Shown here piece after piece: positions 28,988 to 39,470 of a stretch of DNA of 64,000 nucleotides. Positions within the stretch are counted from its first letter, which is position 1, and every line of letters begins with the position of its first letter. The stretch is taken from assembly GCA_902598525.1 (NCBI GenBank), contig CACKBZ010000002.1, positions 62,001-126,000 on the forward strand, read 5' to 3'. The notes under the pieces were generated by a model. The model did no database searches and was not told the DNA's origin. It saw only the letters and a program-made list of their open reading frames with translations. The stretch is from an uncultured Bacteroidota bacterium (lineage in GTDB: Bacteria; Bacteroidota; Bacteroidia; Flavobacteriales; Flavobacteriaceae). A program made the translations under genes and the position numbers.

Positions 28988-29881
28988 TTAGTTAAGTATG
29001 TAGGTAATACTAATTTTTAAAAATGGATGTCTTTTTGTTCTCTGATTTTTAGTGTCTTTTGAAGTAGAATTATATGAGGTTAACACCTGTATATTGTTAA
29101 ATCTTTTTTTTAGGCCCACTGAAAAAATATCTCTAAAATCATTTGATTCCATTACTAATTCTGCTTTATCGTTTAACTGACTACCTTCAAGCTTAAAATC
29201 ATGTATAAAATACTCAAGCTTTGTTCCTATGAAAAAAGAAAACTCAGAATCAGTATTTAATATATAATTATCAGAGAATCCTAACCAAGATAAGTCACCA
29301 ATATATAGACCCATCTCTAATCCTGACATAATTTGATACGTCCCTAGTTTTGAATATAATTCTGATGTTAAATTAAGGTTGTCTTTAATTTTAAAACCCT
29401 TAAAATAACTAGCTAACAAATTAAACTGAAGTTCTTGCGGCATTTGTGATTCCCACTTAAGATTTGGTAGATTTAAAACTAGATCATGATATAAATTTTG
29501 CATACCCTTTGCCAAAGATGCATTTCCAGTAATACCAATTTGACCTCCAAGAGAATAACTAGAATGTGAAGACATTTTTTTTCTTTTTTGATATTCTAAA
29601 AATAAATACCCACTATATGGATAATCATATTTTTCAGGGTTAGACTCATATCTCATTGATGGAGTATAAATTAGTTGTCCAAGAGTAAGTCTATTGTGAT
29701 CTTCTACATTGTCTTTAACTGGTTTAAAATATGACAAAAAGATTCCACTTGAGTAATAAAAATCTCGATTAAAATAAAGATCATTATCAACATCCAAGTT
29801 TATTTGTTTTTGTGAATTGACTTTTGTTGTTATTAAAAAAAATAAAACAGATAGAAACGATAATAAAAGTTTTTTAGCCAA
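28988..29881 (-). CDS. LpxR-like lipid A 3'-O-deacylase / DUF2219 outer-membrane protein
   Basis: LDVDNDLYFNRDFYYSSGIFLSYF...LGQLIYTPS...YDYPYSGYLFLEYQ. Confidence 0.78.
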   Translation of the reverse strand: MAKKLLLSFLSVLFFLITTKVNSQKQINLDVDNDLYFNRDFYYSSGIFLSYFKPVKDNVEDHNRLTLGQLIYTPSMRYESNPEKYDYPYSGYLFLEYQKRKKMSSHSSYSLGGQIGITGNASLAKGMQNLYHDLVLNLPNLKWESQMPQELQFNLLASYFKGFKIKDNLNLTSELYSKLGTYQIMSGLEMGLYIGDLSWLGFSDNYILNTDSEFSFFIGTKLEYFIHDFKLEGSQLNDKAELVMESNDFRDIFSVGLKKRFNNIQVLTSYNSTSKDTKNQRTKRHPFLKISITYILN

Positions 29882-29921
29882 TTGAATTAATTTTACTCAA
29901 ATTTAATATATTAAATTTTGT

Positions 29922-30431
29922 ATGGTTAAAATCAAACTTGCAAGGCTCAGTGATCTAGACAGAGTAAAAGAAATTGCAGAGGCTTGCGCAGAAAAAATGA
30001 TAGAGGACAATATTTTTCAATGGAATGAAAAATATCCAAGTAAAGAGATATTTAGAGAGGATATTAAGAATAATGATTTGTTTGTGGCATGGATTAATTC
30101 AGAGATTGTTGGTTGCATTATGCTTTCATCATATAAAGATGATGTTTACAAGAATGTAAAATGGATTTCAGAAGATAGTAATAACTTATATATTCATAGA
30201 TTGGCAGTTCATCCTAGTTTTCAAAAAAAAGGCATTGCTAGAAAAATGATGGACTATGCTGAAGCATATGCAAAATCAAAAAACCATAAATCCGTTAGGT
30301 TAGATACTTTTAGCAAAAATCATAGAAATAATAAGTTTTATAAACTAAGAGGATATATAAAACTAGATGATGTATTTTTTCCAAATCAGAGTGAATTTCC
30401 TTTTCACTGTTATGAAAAACTAATAAATTAA
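29922..30431 (+). CDS. GNAT-family N-acetyltransferase
   Basis: LYIHRLAVHPSFQKKGIARKMMDYAEAYAKSKNHKSVRLDTFSKNHRNNKFYKLRGY. Confidence 0.92.
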   Translation: MVKIKLARLSDLDRVKEIAEACAEKMIEDNIFQWNEKYPSKEIFREDIKNNDLFVAWINSEIVGCIMLSSYKDDVYKNVKWISEDSNNLYIHRLAVHPSFQKKGIARKMMDYAEAYAKSKNHKSVRLDTFSKNHRNNKFYKLRGYIKLDDVFFPNQSEFPFHCYEKLIN

Positions 30432-32713
30432 AACCCTAGATCTTCAAGATCTTTTTTCGTTTTTTCACTCTCGATATTAATATTTTCACAGTTTAATGGA
30501 ATTGTTAATACTCTTGGAGATTGGAATTTTTCATCTGATATTCCTAAATCTGGATTTGAATATGCATTTTTCATAAACTGAGCCCAAATAGGTAAAGCCA
30601 TAGTAGCACCCTGTCCGAAAGCAATATCCTCAAAATGCACTGATCTATCCTCCCCACCAACCCATACTCCAGTAACTAGATTTGGCACCATCCCCATAAA
30701 CCATCCATCACTTTGATTTTGAGTTGTTCCAGTTTTACCAGCAATAGCATTTTTAAATTCATATGGATAACCTGTAATCAAGTTTTTATATATATAGCTA
30801 GTTTTCTCAAGACCTGAATGTCTTAATCTTCCACCAGATCCATAATTGGTTACACCTTCCATTAGATTTAGAGTAACATAAGCAGCTTCTTCACTTAATA
30901 CATCCGAAGTTTTAGGAATTACTTCAAAAATTGGAACTCCATTTTTATCTTCAATTCTAGTAATAAATATTGGCTCTATATAAATACCTTTGTTAGCAAA
31001 TGTACTATAAGCACCTACAACCTCGTACAGGCTTATATCTGGAGTCCCCAATGCTATTGAGGGGACCTCTGGCAGATAAGATGTGATCCCCATCTTTTTC
31101 ATCAGAGTTACTACTGCTTTAGGTCCAACTTGATCCATTAGTCTTGCACTAATTGTATTTATTGAATTAGCCAATGCATTTTTTAAATTTCTTGTTTGAC
31201 CATATTTATCATTTGAATTGTTTGGACACCAAGCATTCATGTTACCATGTTTCATTGGTTCAATACAATAAAGTGCATCTGGAACAGTATAACATGGTGA
31301 TAGTTTTAGCTGGTCAATAGCAGTTGCATATAAAAAAGGTTTAAAAGTAGAGCCAATTTGTCTTCTTCCCTGCTTTACTTGATCATATTGAAAGTGCTTG
31401 TAATTAAAACCTCCTACCCAAGCTTTTATATGACCTGTTTGAGGTTCCATAGACATCATAGATGCTCTAAGAAAATATTTATAGTATCGTATTGAATCTA
31501 TAGGCTTCATTATGGTATCTATTTCCCCATTCCATGAAAAGACTTTCATTGGAGTTTCTATTTGAAATGATTTCCAAATTTCATCTTCGCCTTTTCCAGC
31601 TAATTTCATTTTTCTCCATCTCTCAGATCTCATAGCTGAAACCTTAAGCAGAGTGTCTATCTGTCCTCTCCTTAGATCCCTAAATGGTGGTGTTGGATTT
31701 TTTCTAGTTCTTCTATTTTGAGAAAAAAATTCTGACTGAAGATTTTTCATATGATTGTTGACTGACTCTTCAGCAATTGATTGCAGTCTAGAATCAATAG
31801 TGGTATAAATTCTCAATCCATCTCTGTATAGATTATATCTTGACCCATCTTCCTTAGGATTCTCTCTTAACCAACTACTCATAAACTCTTGCAAATATGC
31901 TCTAAAATATGTAGCTAATCCTTCTCTATGAGATTCCGGAGTATAATCAATATTTAGTGGTAAATTTGATAAAGAGTCTCTTTCTTTGCTTGTTATCATT
32001 TGGTTTCTTTCCATCTGCTGAAATACTACATTTCTTCTCTCAATGACAAGTTCAGGTCTTCTTAACGGATTATATAATGATGAATTTTTTAGCATTCCAA
32101 CTAACATTGCAGCATCCTCAATTAAAAGACTATCTGGAGTTTTATTAAAATAGATTTTTGCTGCTGATCTTACTCCATCAGCTGCGTAGTTAAAGTCATA
32201 TATATTTAAATACATTGCAATTATCTCATTTTTTGTATATCTCTTTTCTATCTGAATTGCCAATACCCACTCCTTAGCCTTTTGAAGAATAGCTTGAAAA
32301 ATATTTCTTGATCTAACTCCTACAAAAAGTTGTCTTGCTAATTGCTGTGAAATTGTACTTGCACCTCCTCTAGTATTTAAAAATGCCAAAGCCCTTAATG
32401 TTGATCGAACATCTATACCAGGATGATCATAAAACCTTTCATCCTCTGTGGCAATCAGAGCATTAACTAAATTTTTTGGAAGCTCATCAAATGTTATAGG
32501 TGTTCTATTATCGTTAAAATAAAACTTACCTAATATCTCTCCATCCGATGATAATATCTGAGTGGCTAAGTTTGTATTTGGGTTTTCTAGTTGCTCAAAT
32601 TCCGGCATTTCACCAAATACTCCATTTGCAGCAAGAATAAATAATCCAAAAAAAGAGATCATCCCTGTTGTTATTATAAACCACGTTAACCTTATAATAA
32701 GTTTTTTTCTCAT
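30428..32713 (-). CDS. Penicillin-binding protein 1A (bifunctional transglycosylase/transpeptidase)
   Basis: ATEDERFYDHPGID, GGASTISQQLARQLF, YLNIYDFNYAADGVRSAAKIYF, RRQIGSTFKPFLYATA, SINTISARL, AGKTGTTQNQSDGWFMG. Confidence 0.95.
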   Translation of the reverse strand: MRKKLIIRLTWFIITTGMISFFGLFILAANGVFGEMPEFEQLENPNTNLATQILSSDGEILGKFYFNDNRTPITFDELPKNLVNALIATEDERFYDHPGIDVRSTLRALAFLNTRGGASTISQQLARQLFVGVRSRNIFQAILQKAKEWVLAIQIEKRYTKNEIIAMYLNIYDFNYAADGVRSAAKIYFNKTPDSLLIEDAAMLVGMLKNSSLYNPLRRPELVIERRNVVFQQMERNQMITSKERDSLSNLPLNIDYTPESHREGLATYFRAYLQEFMSSWLRENPKEDGSRYNLYRDGLRIYTTIDSRLQSIAEESVNNHMKNLQSEFFSQNRRTRKNPTPPFRDLRRGQIDTLLKVSAMRSERWRKMKLAGKGEDEIWKSFQIETPMKVFSWNGEIDTIMKPIDSIRYYKYFLRASMMSMEPQTGHIKAWVGGFNYKHFQYDQVKQGRRQIGSTFKPFLYATAIDQLKLSPCYTVPDALYCIEPMKHGNMNAWCPNNSNDKYGQTRNLKNALANSINTISARLMDQVGPKAVVTLMKKMGITSYLPEVPSIALGTPDISLYEVVGAYSTFANKGIYIEPIFITRIEDKNGVPIFEVIPKTSDVLSEEAAYVTLNLMEGVTNYGSGGRLRHSGLEKTSYIYKNLITGYPYEFKNAIAGKTGTTQNQSDGWFMGMVPNLVTGVWVGGEDRSVHFEDIAFGQGATMALPIWAQFMKNAYSNPDLGISDEKFQSPRVLTIPLNCENINIESEKTKKDLEDLGF

Positions 32714-32714
32714 T

Positions 32715-33749
32715 TTAACTTAACTTATACCTTAATTTACTAGACCTTCCTTTTTTGAAAATTTTATTACTATTATGCTTTCCTTTTCTTATTTTTTTTT
32801 GTTCTTCATATGAAAGTTCAATCATACTCATACACTGATCTGAACAACAATGATTCATTTTTTTTCTACATTTCTCACATTGGATAAATAATAAATGACA
32901 TGATTCGTTTGCACAATTCACATGTGAGTCACATGGTTCTCCGCATTGATGACAATTAGAGACAATATCTTCAGATACTCTCTCAGCTCTTCTTTCATCA
33001 AATACAAAATTTTTGCCAAGGAAATTATTTTTAAGTTTTTTGTCTCTTACCTGTCTAGTATATTCAATAATACCCCCCTGGAGTTGATAAACATTTTTTA
33101 AACCTTTAGATTTTAAATAAGCACTCGCTTTTTCACATCTAATTCCACCAGTACAATACATTAAGTAATTTTTTTTAGGACCATTTTTCTCTATTTCATT
33201 ATCAATTATTTTGAGTGATTGACGAAATGTGTCAACATCTGGCTTTATTGCGCCTCTAAAAAAACCTATTTCACTTTCATAATGATTCCTCATGTCTATA
33301 CATACCGTATTTTCATCGTCAAGCATTTTGTTAAAGTTCTCTGCATTCAAATGTTCTCCAATATTTGTAACATCGAAAGTATAGTCATCTAGACCATCCG
33401 CAACTATTTTTTTTCTTATTTTAATTGTTAGTTTAAGAAAGGATTTACTACAATTTTCTAGTGCAAAATTTAGCCCTACACTACCAAGTGGTAAAATATC
33501 CTTGAGAGTAACCTTGAAATCATTAATCATTTCTTTTGGAACAGATAGCTGAGCATTAATTCCTTCTTCAGCAATATAGATTCTGCCCAAAACATCTAGT
33601 TTTGACCATATTATGTATAAATGATCTCGGAATAGTTTTGTATTACCAATTTTAAAATATTTATAAAAAGAAAGTGTAATTCTTTCTTGAGAACTTTTAT
33701 CGATAATTCTGGCGCGCTCTTCAGCACTAATTTTATTGTACAGTTGCAT
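32715..33749 (-). CDS. trhO: tRNA uridine(34) hydroxylase / rhodanese-like protein
   Basis: GRIYIAEEGINAQLSVP, IDMRNHYESEIGFFRGAIKPDVDTFR, MYCTGGIRCEKASAYLKSKG and a Cys-rich C-terminus. Confidence 0.9.
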   Translation of the reverse strand: MQLYNKISAEERARIIDKSSQERITLSFYKYFKIGNTKLFRDHLYIIWSKLDVLGRIYIAEEGINAQLSVPKEMINDFKVTLKDILPLGSVGLNFALENCSKSFLKLTIKIRKKIVADGLDDYTFDVTNIGEHLNAENFNKMLDDENTVCIDMRNHYESEIGFFRGAIKPDVDTFRQSLKIIDNEIEKNGPKKNYLMYCTGGIRCEKASAYLKSKGLKNVYQLQGGIIEYTRQVRDKKLKNNFLGKNFVFDERRAERVSEDIVSNCHQCGEPCDSHVNCANESCHLLFIQCEKCRKKMNHCCSDQCMSMIELSYEEQKKIRKGKHNSNKIFKKGRSSKLRYKLS

Positions 33750-33773
33750 GCTATACTAATATAGAATACAAAA

Positions 33774-34337
33774 TTACAACTTTTTAATAACCTTACATGG
33801 ATTTCCGTAAGCTAAGACTCCAGCAGGTATATCACTCAAAACAAGACTATTTGCACCAATTGTAGTATTACTACCAATTTTTACTCCTTGGCAGATTGAG
33901 GAGTTGCCACCTATCCAAACGTTATTTCCAACTTTTATAGGTAGTGCATTAGTTATGTACTTACCATCAGATTTAACTCTCTCTTTAGATTTAACCGGAT
34001 GTGAAGGAGTGTAAAAATGTACCCCTGGACCTATTAGAACATTTGAGCCAATTTCTATTTTATTATTGTCAATAAAAACACAATTAAAATTAATAAATGT
34101 GTTTTTTCCAATTGAAATATTAATACCATAGTCACAATAAAAAGGAGACTCAATCCAAACTCCATCTTCAACTTTTTCAAAAAGATTATTTAAAAGGCTA
34201 ATTCTACTTTCAACATTATCTGATGTAATTGAGTTAAATTCAGAAAGAATTTTTCTGCAATTTTTATGTAGAAGAATAAGTTCCGGATCTCTAGCTAAAT
34301 AGTTTTGGCCTGAAAGCATTTTTTCTTTCTCAGTCAT
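33774..34337 (-). CDS. Sugar O-acetyltransferase (maltose acetyltransferase-like, left-handed beta-helix)
   Basis: FYCDYGINISIGKNTFINFNCVFID...VLIGPGVHFYTPSHP...GNNVWIGGNSSICQGVKIGSNTTIGANSLVLSDIPAG. Confidence 0.92.
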   Translation of the reverse strand: MTEKEKMLSGQNYLARDPELILLHKNCRKILSEFNSITSDNVESRISLLNNLFEKVEDGVWIESPFYCDYGINISIGKNTFINFNCVFIDNNKIEIGSNVLIGPGVHFYTPSHPVKSKERVKSDGKYITNALPIKVGNNVWIGGNSSICQGVKIGSNTTIGANSLVLSDIPAGVLAYGNPCKVIKKL

Positions 34338-35661
34338 CTAACGCATCCTGATTAGATCCAATAAGCAACAATTCTGTTTGCCTACCCTTTATATACCTAA
34401 ATCCGTCTTCACCAAAAAAACCAGGAACTTCTAGCATTATCCTGATATCTTTTTTCCATTCTGGTATATATACTGTTGTGTTTAGCTCAATTGCGTAAGC
34501 AGTATTATATTGAAGGGGATAGTCCCCAGTAAAAGGAACACCACCTTGAGAGTCCCACATACCAACTGTTGTTCCAGCAGAGTGTCCATATGTTCCAAGA
34601 GGGTGAGTGTATATTGAAGGTCTTAATCCTTCAGCTTTTCCCTGTTCCAAGGATTTTTTTAAAATTTCATTTCCAGTAGCTCCATACCGAAAATTATTTG
34701 TAAGAATATCCTGGACTCTATTTCCTTGACTCATTGCATCAATAAGAAAATCTGGTGCATTTTTCTCACCTGGTTTAAGAATATATCCCAATTCCTGAGT
34801 GTCTGTATTTAATGTTAGATAAGATATTCCAAAATCACAATGGATAAGATCTCCTGGCTGAATTATATCCAATTTTGATTTATTATCAAATGCGTATAAG
34901 TCACTATCATCTTTTCTTTGTACATCTACGGTTGGATGAAACCATGTTTGTAATCCTAATTCTAAAACCTTTTCTCTCATCCACCAAACTACATCATCAG
35001 TTGATGTTATACCTGGTGTTATAACTTTAGTTGAAAATGCTTCCCTAATAATTGAACTGCTTATCTCTACAAGTTGGGAGTATACAGTCATCTCAAGTTC
35101 CGTTCTTGTCTCTATCCACGAAATTGCAAGATCCTCTGCCGATACAATTCTTTTCTTAAACTTTTGAGGTAGTATCTTATGGAGTTGATCAAAATGATAT
35201 TTGCTTAATCCATCTGCAAGTGGTTCAAAACTTGATATATTAATTCCCAGTTTTTTTGGATTTTTATTAACTATGTAATCCTTTAGAGCCTCCCATTGAT
35301 TTGGCTGCTGCTCTTTATTCCATATTGAAGGAATATTTTCTCCAAATGCATATCTAGCTATAGCAACGGATTCAAATTCTTTAGTTTGTGAGTCCAAAGA
35401 AAAAACAAGAATTGTCGTCCTCCTTGCATTAAGCCATGTTGGCGGTAACATTGTTTTAATTATTGGATCCTCATTGTACTCTCTTGCAATTAAAACCCAC
35501 ATATCGATTCCAGTTTTTTCCATAAGCTCTGGAAGAAGATTATTTAATCTATCTTTTTGAAGCTTATTTATAAAAGTTGCTCTTTCTTTTAGAGGAAGAA
35601 TATCTTGAGAGTGTGAATTTATTATAAAAAGGGTCGATATGATTATTAATATTTTTCTCAT
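34330..35661 (-). CDS. M24-family Xaa-Pro aminopeptidase-like metallopeptidase, exported
   Basis: Signal peptide; [60 protein letters not shown]. Confidence 0.85.
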   Translation of the reverse strand: MRKILIIISTLFIINSHSQDILPLKERATFINKLQKDRLNNLLPELMEKTGIDMWVLIAREYNEDPIIKTMLPPTWLNARRTTILVFSLDSQTKEFESVAIARYAFGENIPSIWNKEQQPNQWEALKDYIVNKNPKKLGINISSFEPLADGLSKYHFDQLHKILPQKFKKRIVSAEDLAISWIETRTELEMTVYSQLVEISSSIIREAFSTKVITPGITSTDDVVWWMREKVLELGLQTWFHPTVDVQRKDDSDLYAFDNKSKLDIIQPGDLIHCDFGISYLTLNTDTQELGYILKPGEKNAPDFLIDAMSQGNRVQDILTNNFRYGATGNEILKKSLEQGKAEGLRPSIYTHPLGTYGHSAGTTVGMWDSQGGVPFTGDYPLQYNTAYAIELNTTVYIPEWKKDIRIMLEVPGFFGEDGFRYIKGRQTELLLIGSNQDALDD

Positions 35662-35715
35662 GGTTTGGTAAAATATAAATATAAAAAATATTACTTTAGT
35701 GATAAATGTCTCAAT

Positions 35716-36717
35716 ATGTCAGATCAAAAAGATTCCAAACTAAAAGCGCTTAAATTAACATTAGATAAACTTGACAAAACATACGGAAAAGGTTCTGTAA
35801 TGAGATTAGGAGATCAAACTGTTGAGAAAATAGAATCTGTTTCTTCTGGATCAATTGGTTTAGATATTGCACTTGGAATTGGAGGCTATCCCAAAGGTAG
35901 GGTTATTGAAATATACGGACCTGAATCATCAGGAAAGACGACTCTTACTCTACATGCAATTGCTGAATGTCAAAAAGCAGGAGGTATTGCTGCTTTTATT
36001 GATGCTGAACATGCATTTGATAGATTTTATGCTGAAAAGCTAGGGGTTGATTTAGGAGAGCTAGTTATATCTCAACCAGATAATGGAGAGCAGGCACTTG
36101 AAATAGCTGATAATTTAATTAGATCTGGAGCTGTTGATGCCTTAGTTATTGACTCTGTTGCAGCATTAACTCCAAAAAGTGAAATTGAAGGTGAAATGGG
36201 AGACTCTAAGATGGGTTTACATGCTAGATTGATGTCACAAGCATTAAGAAAACTTACATCCTCTATTAGCAAAACTAATTGCACTGTTTTCTTTATTAAT
36301 CAGTTAAGAGAGAAGATTGGAGTAATGTTTGGTAACCCTGAAACAACTACTGGGGGAAATGCTTTAAAATTTTACGCGTCTGTAAGAATTGACATTAGAA
36401 AATCTACTCAATTAAAAGATACTGAAGGTGGGGTCCTAGGTAATAAAACTAGAGTAAAAATCGTAAAGAATAAAGTTGCTCCACCATTTAAGACTGCAGA
36501 ATTCGATATAATGTATGGTGAGGGAATTTCTAAAACCGGTGAAATATTAGATTTAGGTGTAGACTTGGATATTATAGAAAAAAGTGGTTCATGGTTCAGT
36601 TACGGTGGTAGCAAGCTCGGACAGGGAAGAGACTCAGTTAAATCTATACTCAAGGATAATCCTGAACTATCTGAAGAATTAGAACAAAAGATTTTTGAGC
36701 TAATAAATGCTGACTAA
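35716..36717 (+). CDS. recA: Recombinase RecA
   Basis: [78 protein letters not shown]. The 35665 start is probably an extension. Confidence 0.98.
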   Translation: MSDQKDSKLKALKLTLDKLDKTYGKGSVMRLGDQTVEKIESVSSGSIGLDIALGIGGYPKGRVIEIYGPESSGKTTLTLHAIAECQKAGGIAAFIDAEHAFDRFYAEKLGVDLGELVISQPDNGEQALEIADNLIRSGAVDALVIDSVAALTPKSEIEGEMGDSKMGLHARLMSQALRKLTSSISKTNCTVFFINQLREKIGVMFGNPETTTGGNALKFYASVRIDIRKSTQLKDTEGGVLGNKTRVKIVKNKVAPPFKTAEFDIMYGEGISKTGEILDLGVDLDIIEKSGSWFSYGGSKLGQGRDSVKSILKDNPELSEELEQKIFELINAD

Positions 36718-37493
36718 TATAATATTTCTTTCCACTTGTTGATCGCTTCAAGAGCTGAACCCTCGGGATCATTTTCAATTTCCTGCCTAATTATCGAATA
36801 CGCTTTTTCAGTTAGCATGGGTATATCATCTTGTGTAAGATTATTTACCTGAATTTTATCTAACACTTTTGCTCTAAGTTTTCCCGTTTTTCCAAATCTT
36901 GGATACCAAGGATGTTTTAGTTTACAATCATAGAAAACTATTGGAATTATTGGCAGATTGTTTTCTATTGCAATTTTAAAAGCGCCCCTTTTAAAATCAC
37001 CTAAAAGGATAGTGTCGTCCAAATAATGAGTTTCAGGAAAAATACAAACATTGTAGCCGTTTTTTAAAACTTCATTAGCTTCTTTGTAAACGTTATACCT
37101 ACTTTTAGAGTCAGATCGGTCTACTAAAATTGCAGCCCTTCTGTAAATATATCCAAATATTGGTATCTCTGAAAGCTCTTTCTTTCCAACAAACACAAAA
37201 GGTTTCTTTGATAATATAAGCATCAAAAAAATATCCATATAACTTGCATGATTAGCAATTATCATTGAGCTTTCCTCTGAATTTAACTTATCTATATTTT
37301 TAACTTTGACATAATACCCACATCCATGAAGAATAATTCTAGCCCATAGATTTCTTGCAATCCAAAATAAAATTGTATAACCCTTTGGAAGAAGTAATAT
37401 AACAACAAGAAAAGGAAAATAAACAACAACTTGTATACCGGCTAAAAAATAGAACCAAACCCTTCCAAGCTTAAGCAAGATATTATTTAACAT
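36714..37493 (-). CDS. 1-acyl-sn-glycerol-3-phosphate acyltransferase (PlsC-like)
   Basis: [63 protein letters not shown]. Confidence 0.9.
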   Translation of the reverse strand: MLNNILLKLGRVWFYFLAGIQVVVYFPFLVVILLLPKGYTILFWIARNLWARIILHGCGYYVKVKNIDKLNSEESSMIIANHASYMDIFLMLILSKKPFVFVGKKELSEIPIFGYIYRRAAILVDRSDSKSRYNVYKEANEVLKNGYNVCIFPETHYLDDTILLGDFKRGAFKIAIENNLPIIPIVFYDCKLKHPWYPRFGKTGKLRAKVLDKIQVNNLTQDDIPMLTEKAYSIIRQEIENDPEGSALEAINKWKEILY

Positions 37494-37531
37494 AAGTTGA
37501 GCATATTGTTATTTCTCAAAGTTAATAGTAT

Positions 37532-37562
37532 TTTGTTTCAACATAGAAAAAAAATATCTTTG
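37532..37562 (+). promoter_or_regulatory. Bacteroidota-type promoter for trpS
   Basis: TTTG (37532-37535), 19-nt spacer, TATCTTTG (37555-37562); ATG at 37580. Confidence 0.7.
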
Positions 37563-37579
37563 TTTAGAAAAATTAATTC

Positions 37580-38548
37580 ATGGCCAAAATTTTAACTGGC
37601 ATTCAATCAACTGGAACTCCTCACTTAGGAAATATTCTTGGAGCTATTATCCCAGCTATAAAAATGGCAAATCAATCACATGAAGAGTCTTATCTGTTTA
37701 TTGCAAATATGCACTCACTAACTCAAATTAAAAATAAAGAGATTCTAAAGAATAATACATTTACAACTGCGGCTGCCTGGCTAGCATTTGACTTAGATCC
37801 AAATAAAAGTTGTTTTTACAGACAAAGTGATATTCCAGAAGTTACAGAATTAGCATGGTATTTAAGTTGTTTTTTTCCATACCAAAGATTAAAGCTGGCG
37901 CATTCATTTAAAGACAAATCAGAAAACTTAAAAGATGTAAATTCTGGACTATTCTCATATCCAATGCTTATGTCTGCTGACATATTAATTTATGATGCAA
38001 ATATAGTCCCTGTTGGTAAGGATCAACTTCAACATCTTGAAATGACAAGAGATGTTGCAGCAAGATTCAATAACCTTATGGGAGATACATTTATAATACC
38101 GGAAGCAAAAATCCAAGGTAATAGTAATTATGTTACGGGGACAGATGGTCAAAAAATGAGTAAATCCAAGAATAATATAATTGACATTTTTTTAGATGAC
38201 AAATCTCTAAAAAAACAGATAATGAAAATTCAGACCAAATCATTATCAGTTGATGAAGAAAAAGATCCAGATGACTGTAATGTTTTCAAATTATATAAAT
38301 TAATTGGAGAAGAAGAAAATATTAAAAATCTGGCCTCAAGATATAGGAAAGGTGGAATTGGATATGGGGAATCAAAAGAAATATTATATAATGAGATCCT
38401 AAATAAGTTTGCTAAGAATAGGGAGAAGTTTTTTAAACTTATGGATGATAAAGAGATAGTAGAAAGGTTGCTAACAGATGGTGCGACAAAAGCTAGAGTT
38501 CAAGCTCAAAAAGTTCTTAAAAGAGTTAGGGCTAGTATTGGTTATTAA
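37580..38548 (+). CDS. trpS: Tryptophanyl-tRNA synthetase
   Basis: GIQSTGTPHLGNILGAI, LMSADILIYDANIVPVGKDQLQHLEMTRDVAARFN, KMSKSKNN. Confidence 0.96.
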   Translation: MAKILTGIQSTGTPHLGNILGAIIPAIKMANQSHEESYLFIANMHSLTQIKNKEILKNNTFTTAAAWLAFDLDPNKSCFYRQSDIPEVTELAWYLSCFFPYQRLKLAHSFKDKSENLKDVNSGLFSYPMLMSADILIYDANIVPVGKDQLQHLEMTRDVAARFNNLMGDTFIIPEAKIQGNSNYVTGTDGQKMSKSKNNIIDIFLDDKSLKKQIMKIQTKSLSVDEEKDPDDCNVFKLYKLIGEEENIKNLASRYRKGGIGYGESKEILYNEILNKFAKNREKFFKLMDDKEIVERLLTDGATKARVQAQKVLKRVRASIGY

Positions 38549-38571
38549 GTGTTTTTTTTTAAATTTACTTA

Positions 38572-39468
38572 ATGACTATTTTCAAAGAAATTCAAGACTT
38601 ACTTTTTAATAATGATTGTGTTATTATACCTGAGTTTGGTGCATTCATCCTTAAAAGTCATTCTGCATATATTCAAAACAATAACTTTTATCCACCTAAA
38701 AAAAGTATTTCATTTAATTCAATGCTAAATGAAAATGATGGTCTATTAGTGAAATATATAAGTACTAATAGAAATATCTCTTACAAGAAGGCTTTAAAGA
38801 TTATAACTGATGAAGCACAGTCTTTAAATAAAAATTTGTCTAGATTCAGAAAAATTGATATTGAACTTTTAGGTAGTTTAGAATTAAATGAAGAAAATAA
38901 TTTAGTTTTTTACCCAAATGAATCTATAAATTTTGACTCTAATTCATTTGGACTTGAGTCATTTTCAAGAGAACCAATTCGAAAATCTATAAATATTGTT
39001 ACACCAGAACCTAAAATAAATACTATTCCTGTTTTTAGATATGCTGCTGTTCTTGTTGCTCTAATTGGATTGAGCTATTTTGGATATCTAAACTACACAA
39101 ACTATATAGATAATGAAAAGCTCAGAAATATTGCAGTTGCTCAGGATCAAGTTCTTAAAAATATACAATCTGCAACTTTTAATTTAGGAGATCTCCCTTC
39201 AATAAATCTTAGAGTTACCAGTCCAGTTAAAAATTCAAATAAGATATATTACAGTGTTATTGCTGGTTCATTTAGATCAAAAATTAATGCAGAAAAACAT
39301 TTAAATTACTTGATAAGTAGGGGATTCAGTGCATCTTATACTTCGATAAACCCTAAAGGATTATATAGAGTTGCTTATGCTAGACTCGACTCAAGAAACA
39401 AAGCTGCAAGACTAATTTCTGAAATAAGAAGTACTGGGGTTGATACATGGTTGTTAATAGAAAAATAG
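38572..39468 (+). CDS. HU/CCDC81-like domain, TM segment and SPOR domain protein
   Basis: N-terminal LLFNNDCVIIPEFGAFILKSHSAYI...PPKKSISFNSMLNENDGLL; TM FRYAAVLVALIGLSYFGYL; C-terminal YYSVIAGSFRSKINAEKHLNYLISRGFSASY (SPOR). Confidence 0.85.
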   Translation: MTIFKEIQDLLFNNDCVIIPEFGAFILKSHSAYIQNNNFYPPKKSISFNSMLNENDGLLVKYISTNRNISYKKALKIITDEAQSLNKNLSRFRKIDIELLGSLELNEENNLVFYPNESINFDSNSFGLESFSREPIRKSINIVTPEPKINTIPVFRYAAVLVALIGLSYFGYLNYTNYIDNEKLRNIAVAQDQVLKNIQSATFNLGDLPSINLRVTSPVKNSNKIYYSVIAGSFRSKINAEKHLNYLISRGFSASYTSINPKGLYRVAYARLDSRNKAARLISEIRSTGVDTWLLIEK

Positions 39469-39470
39469 TA

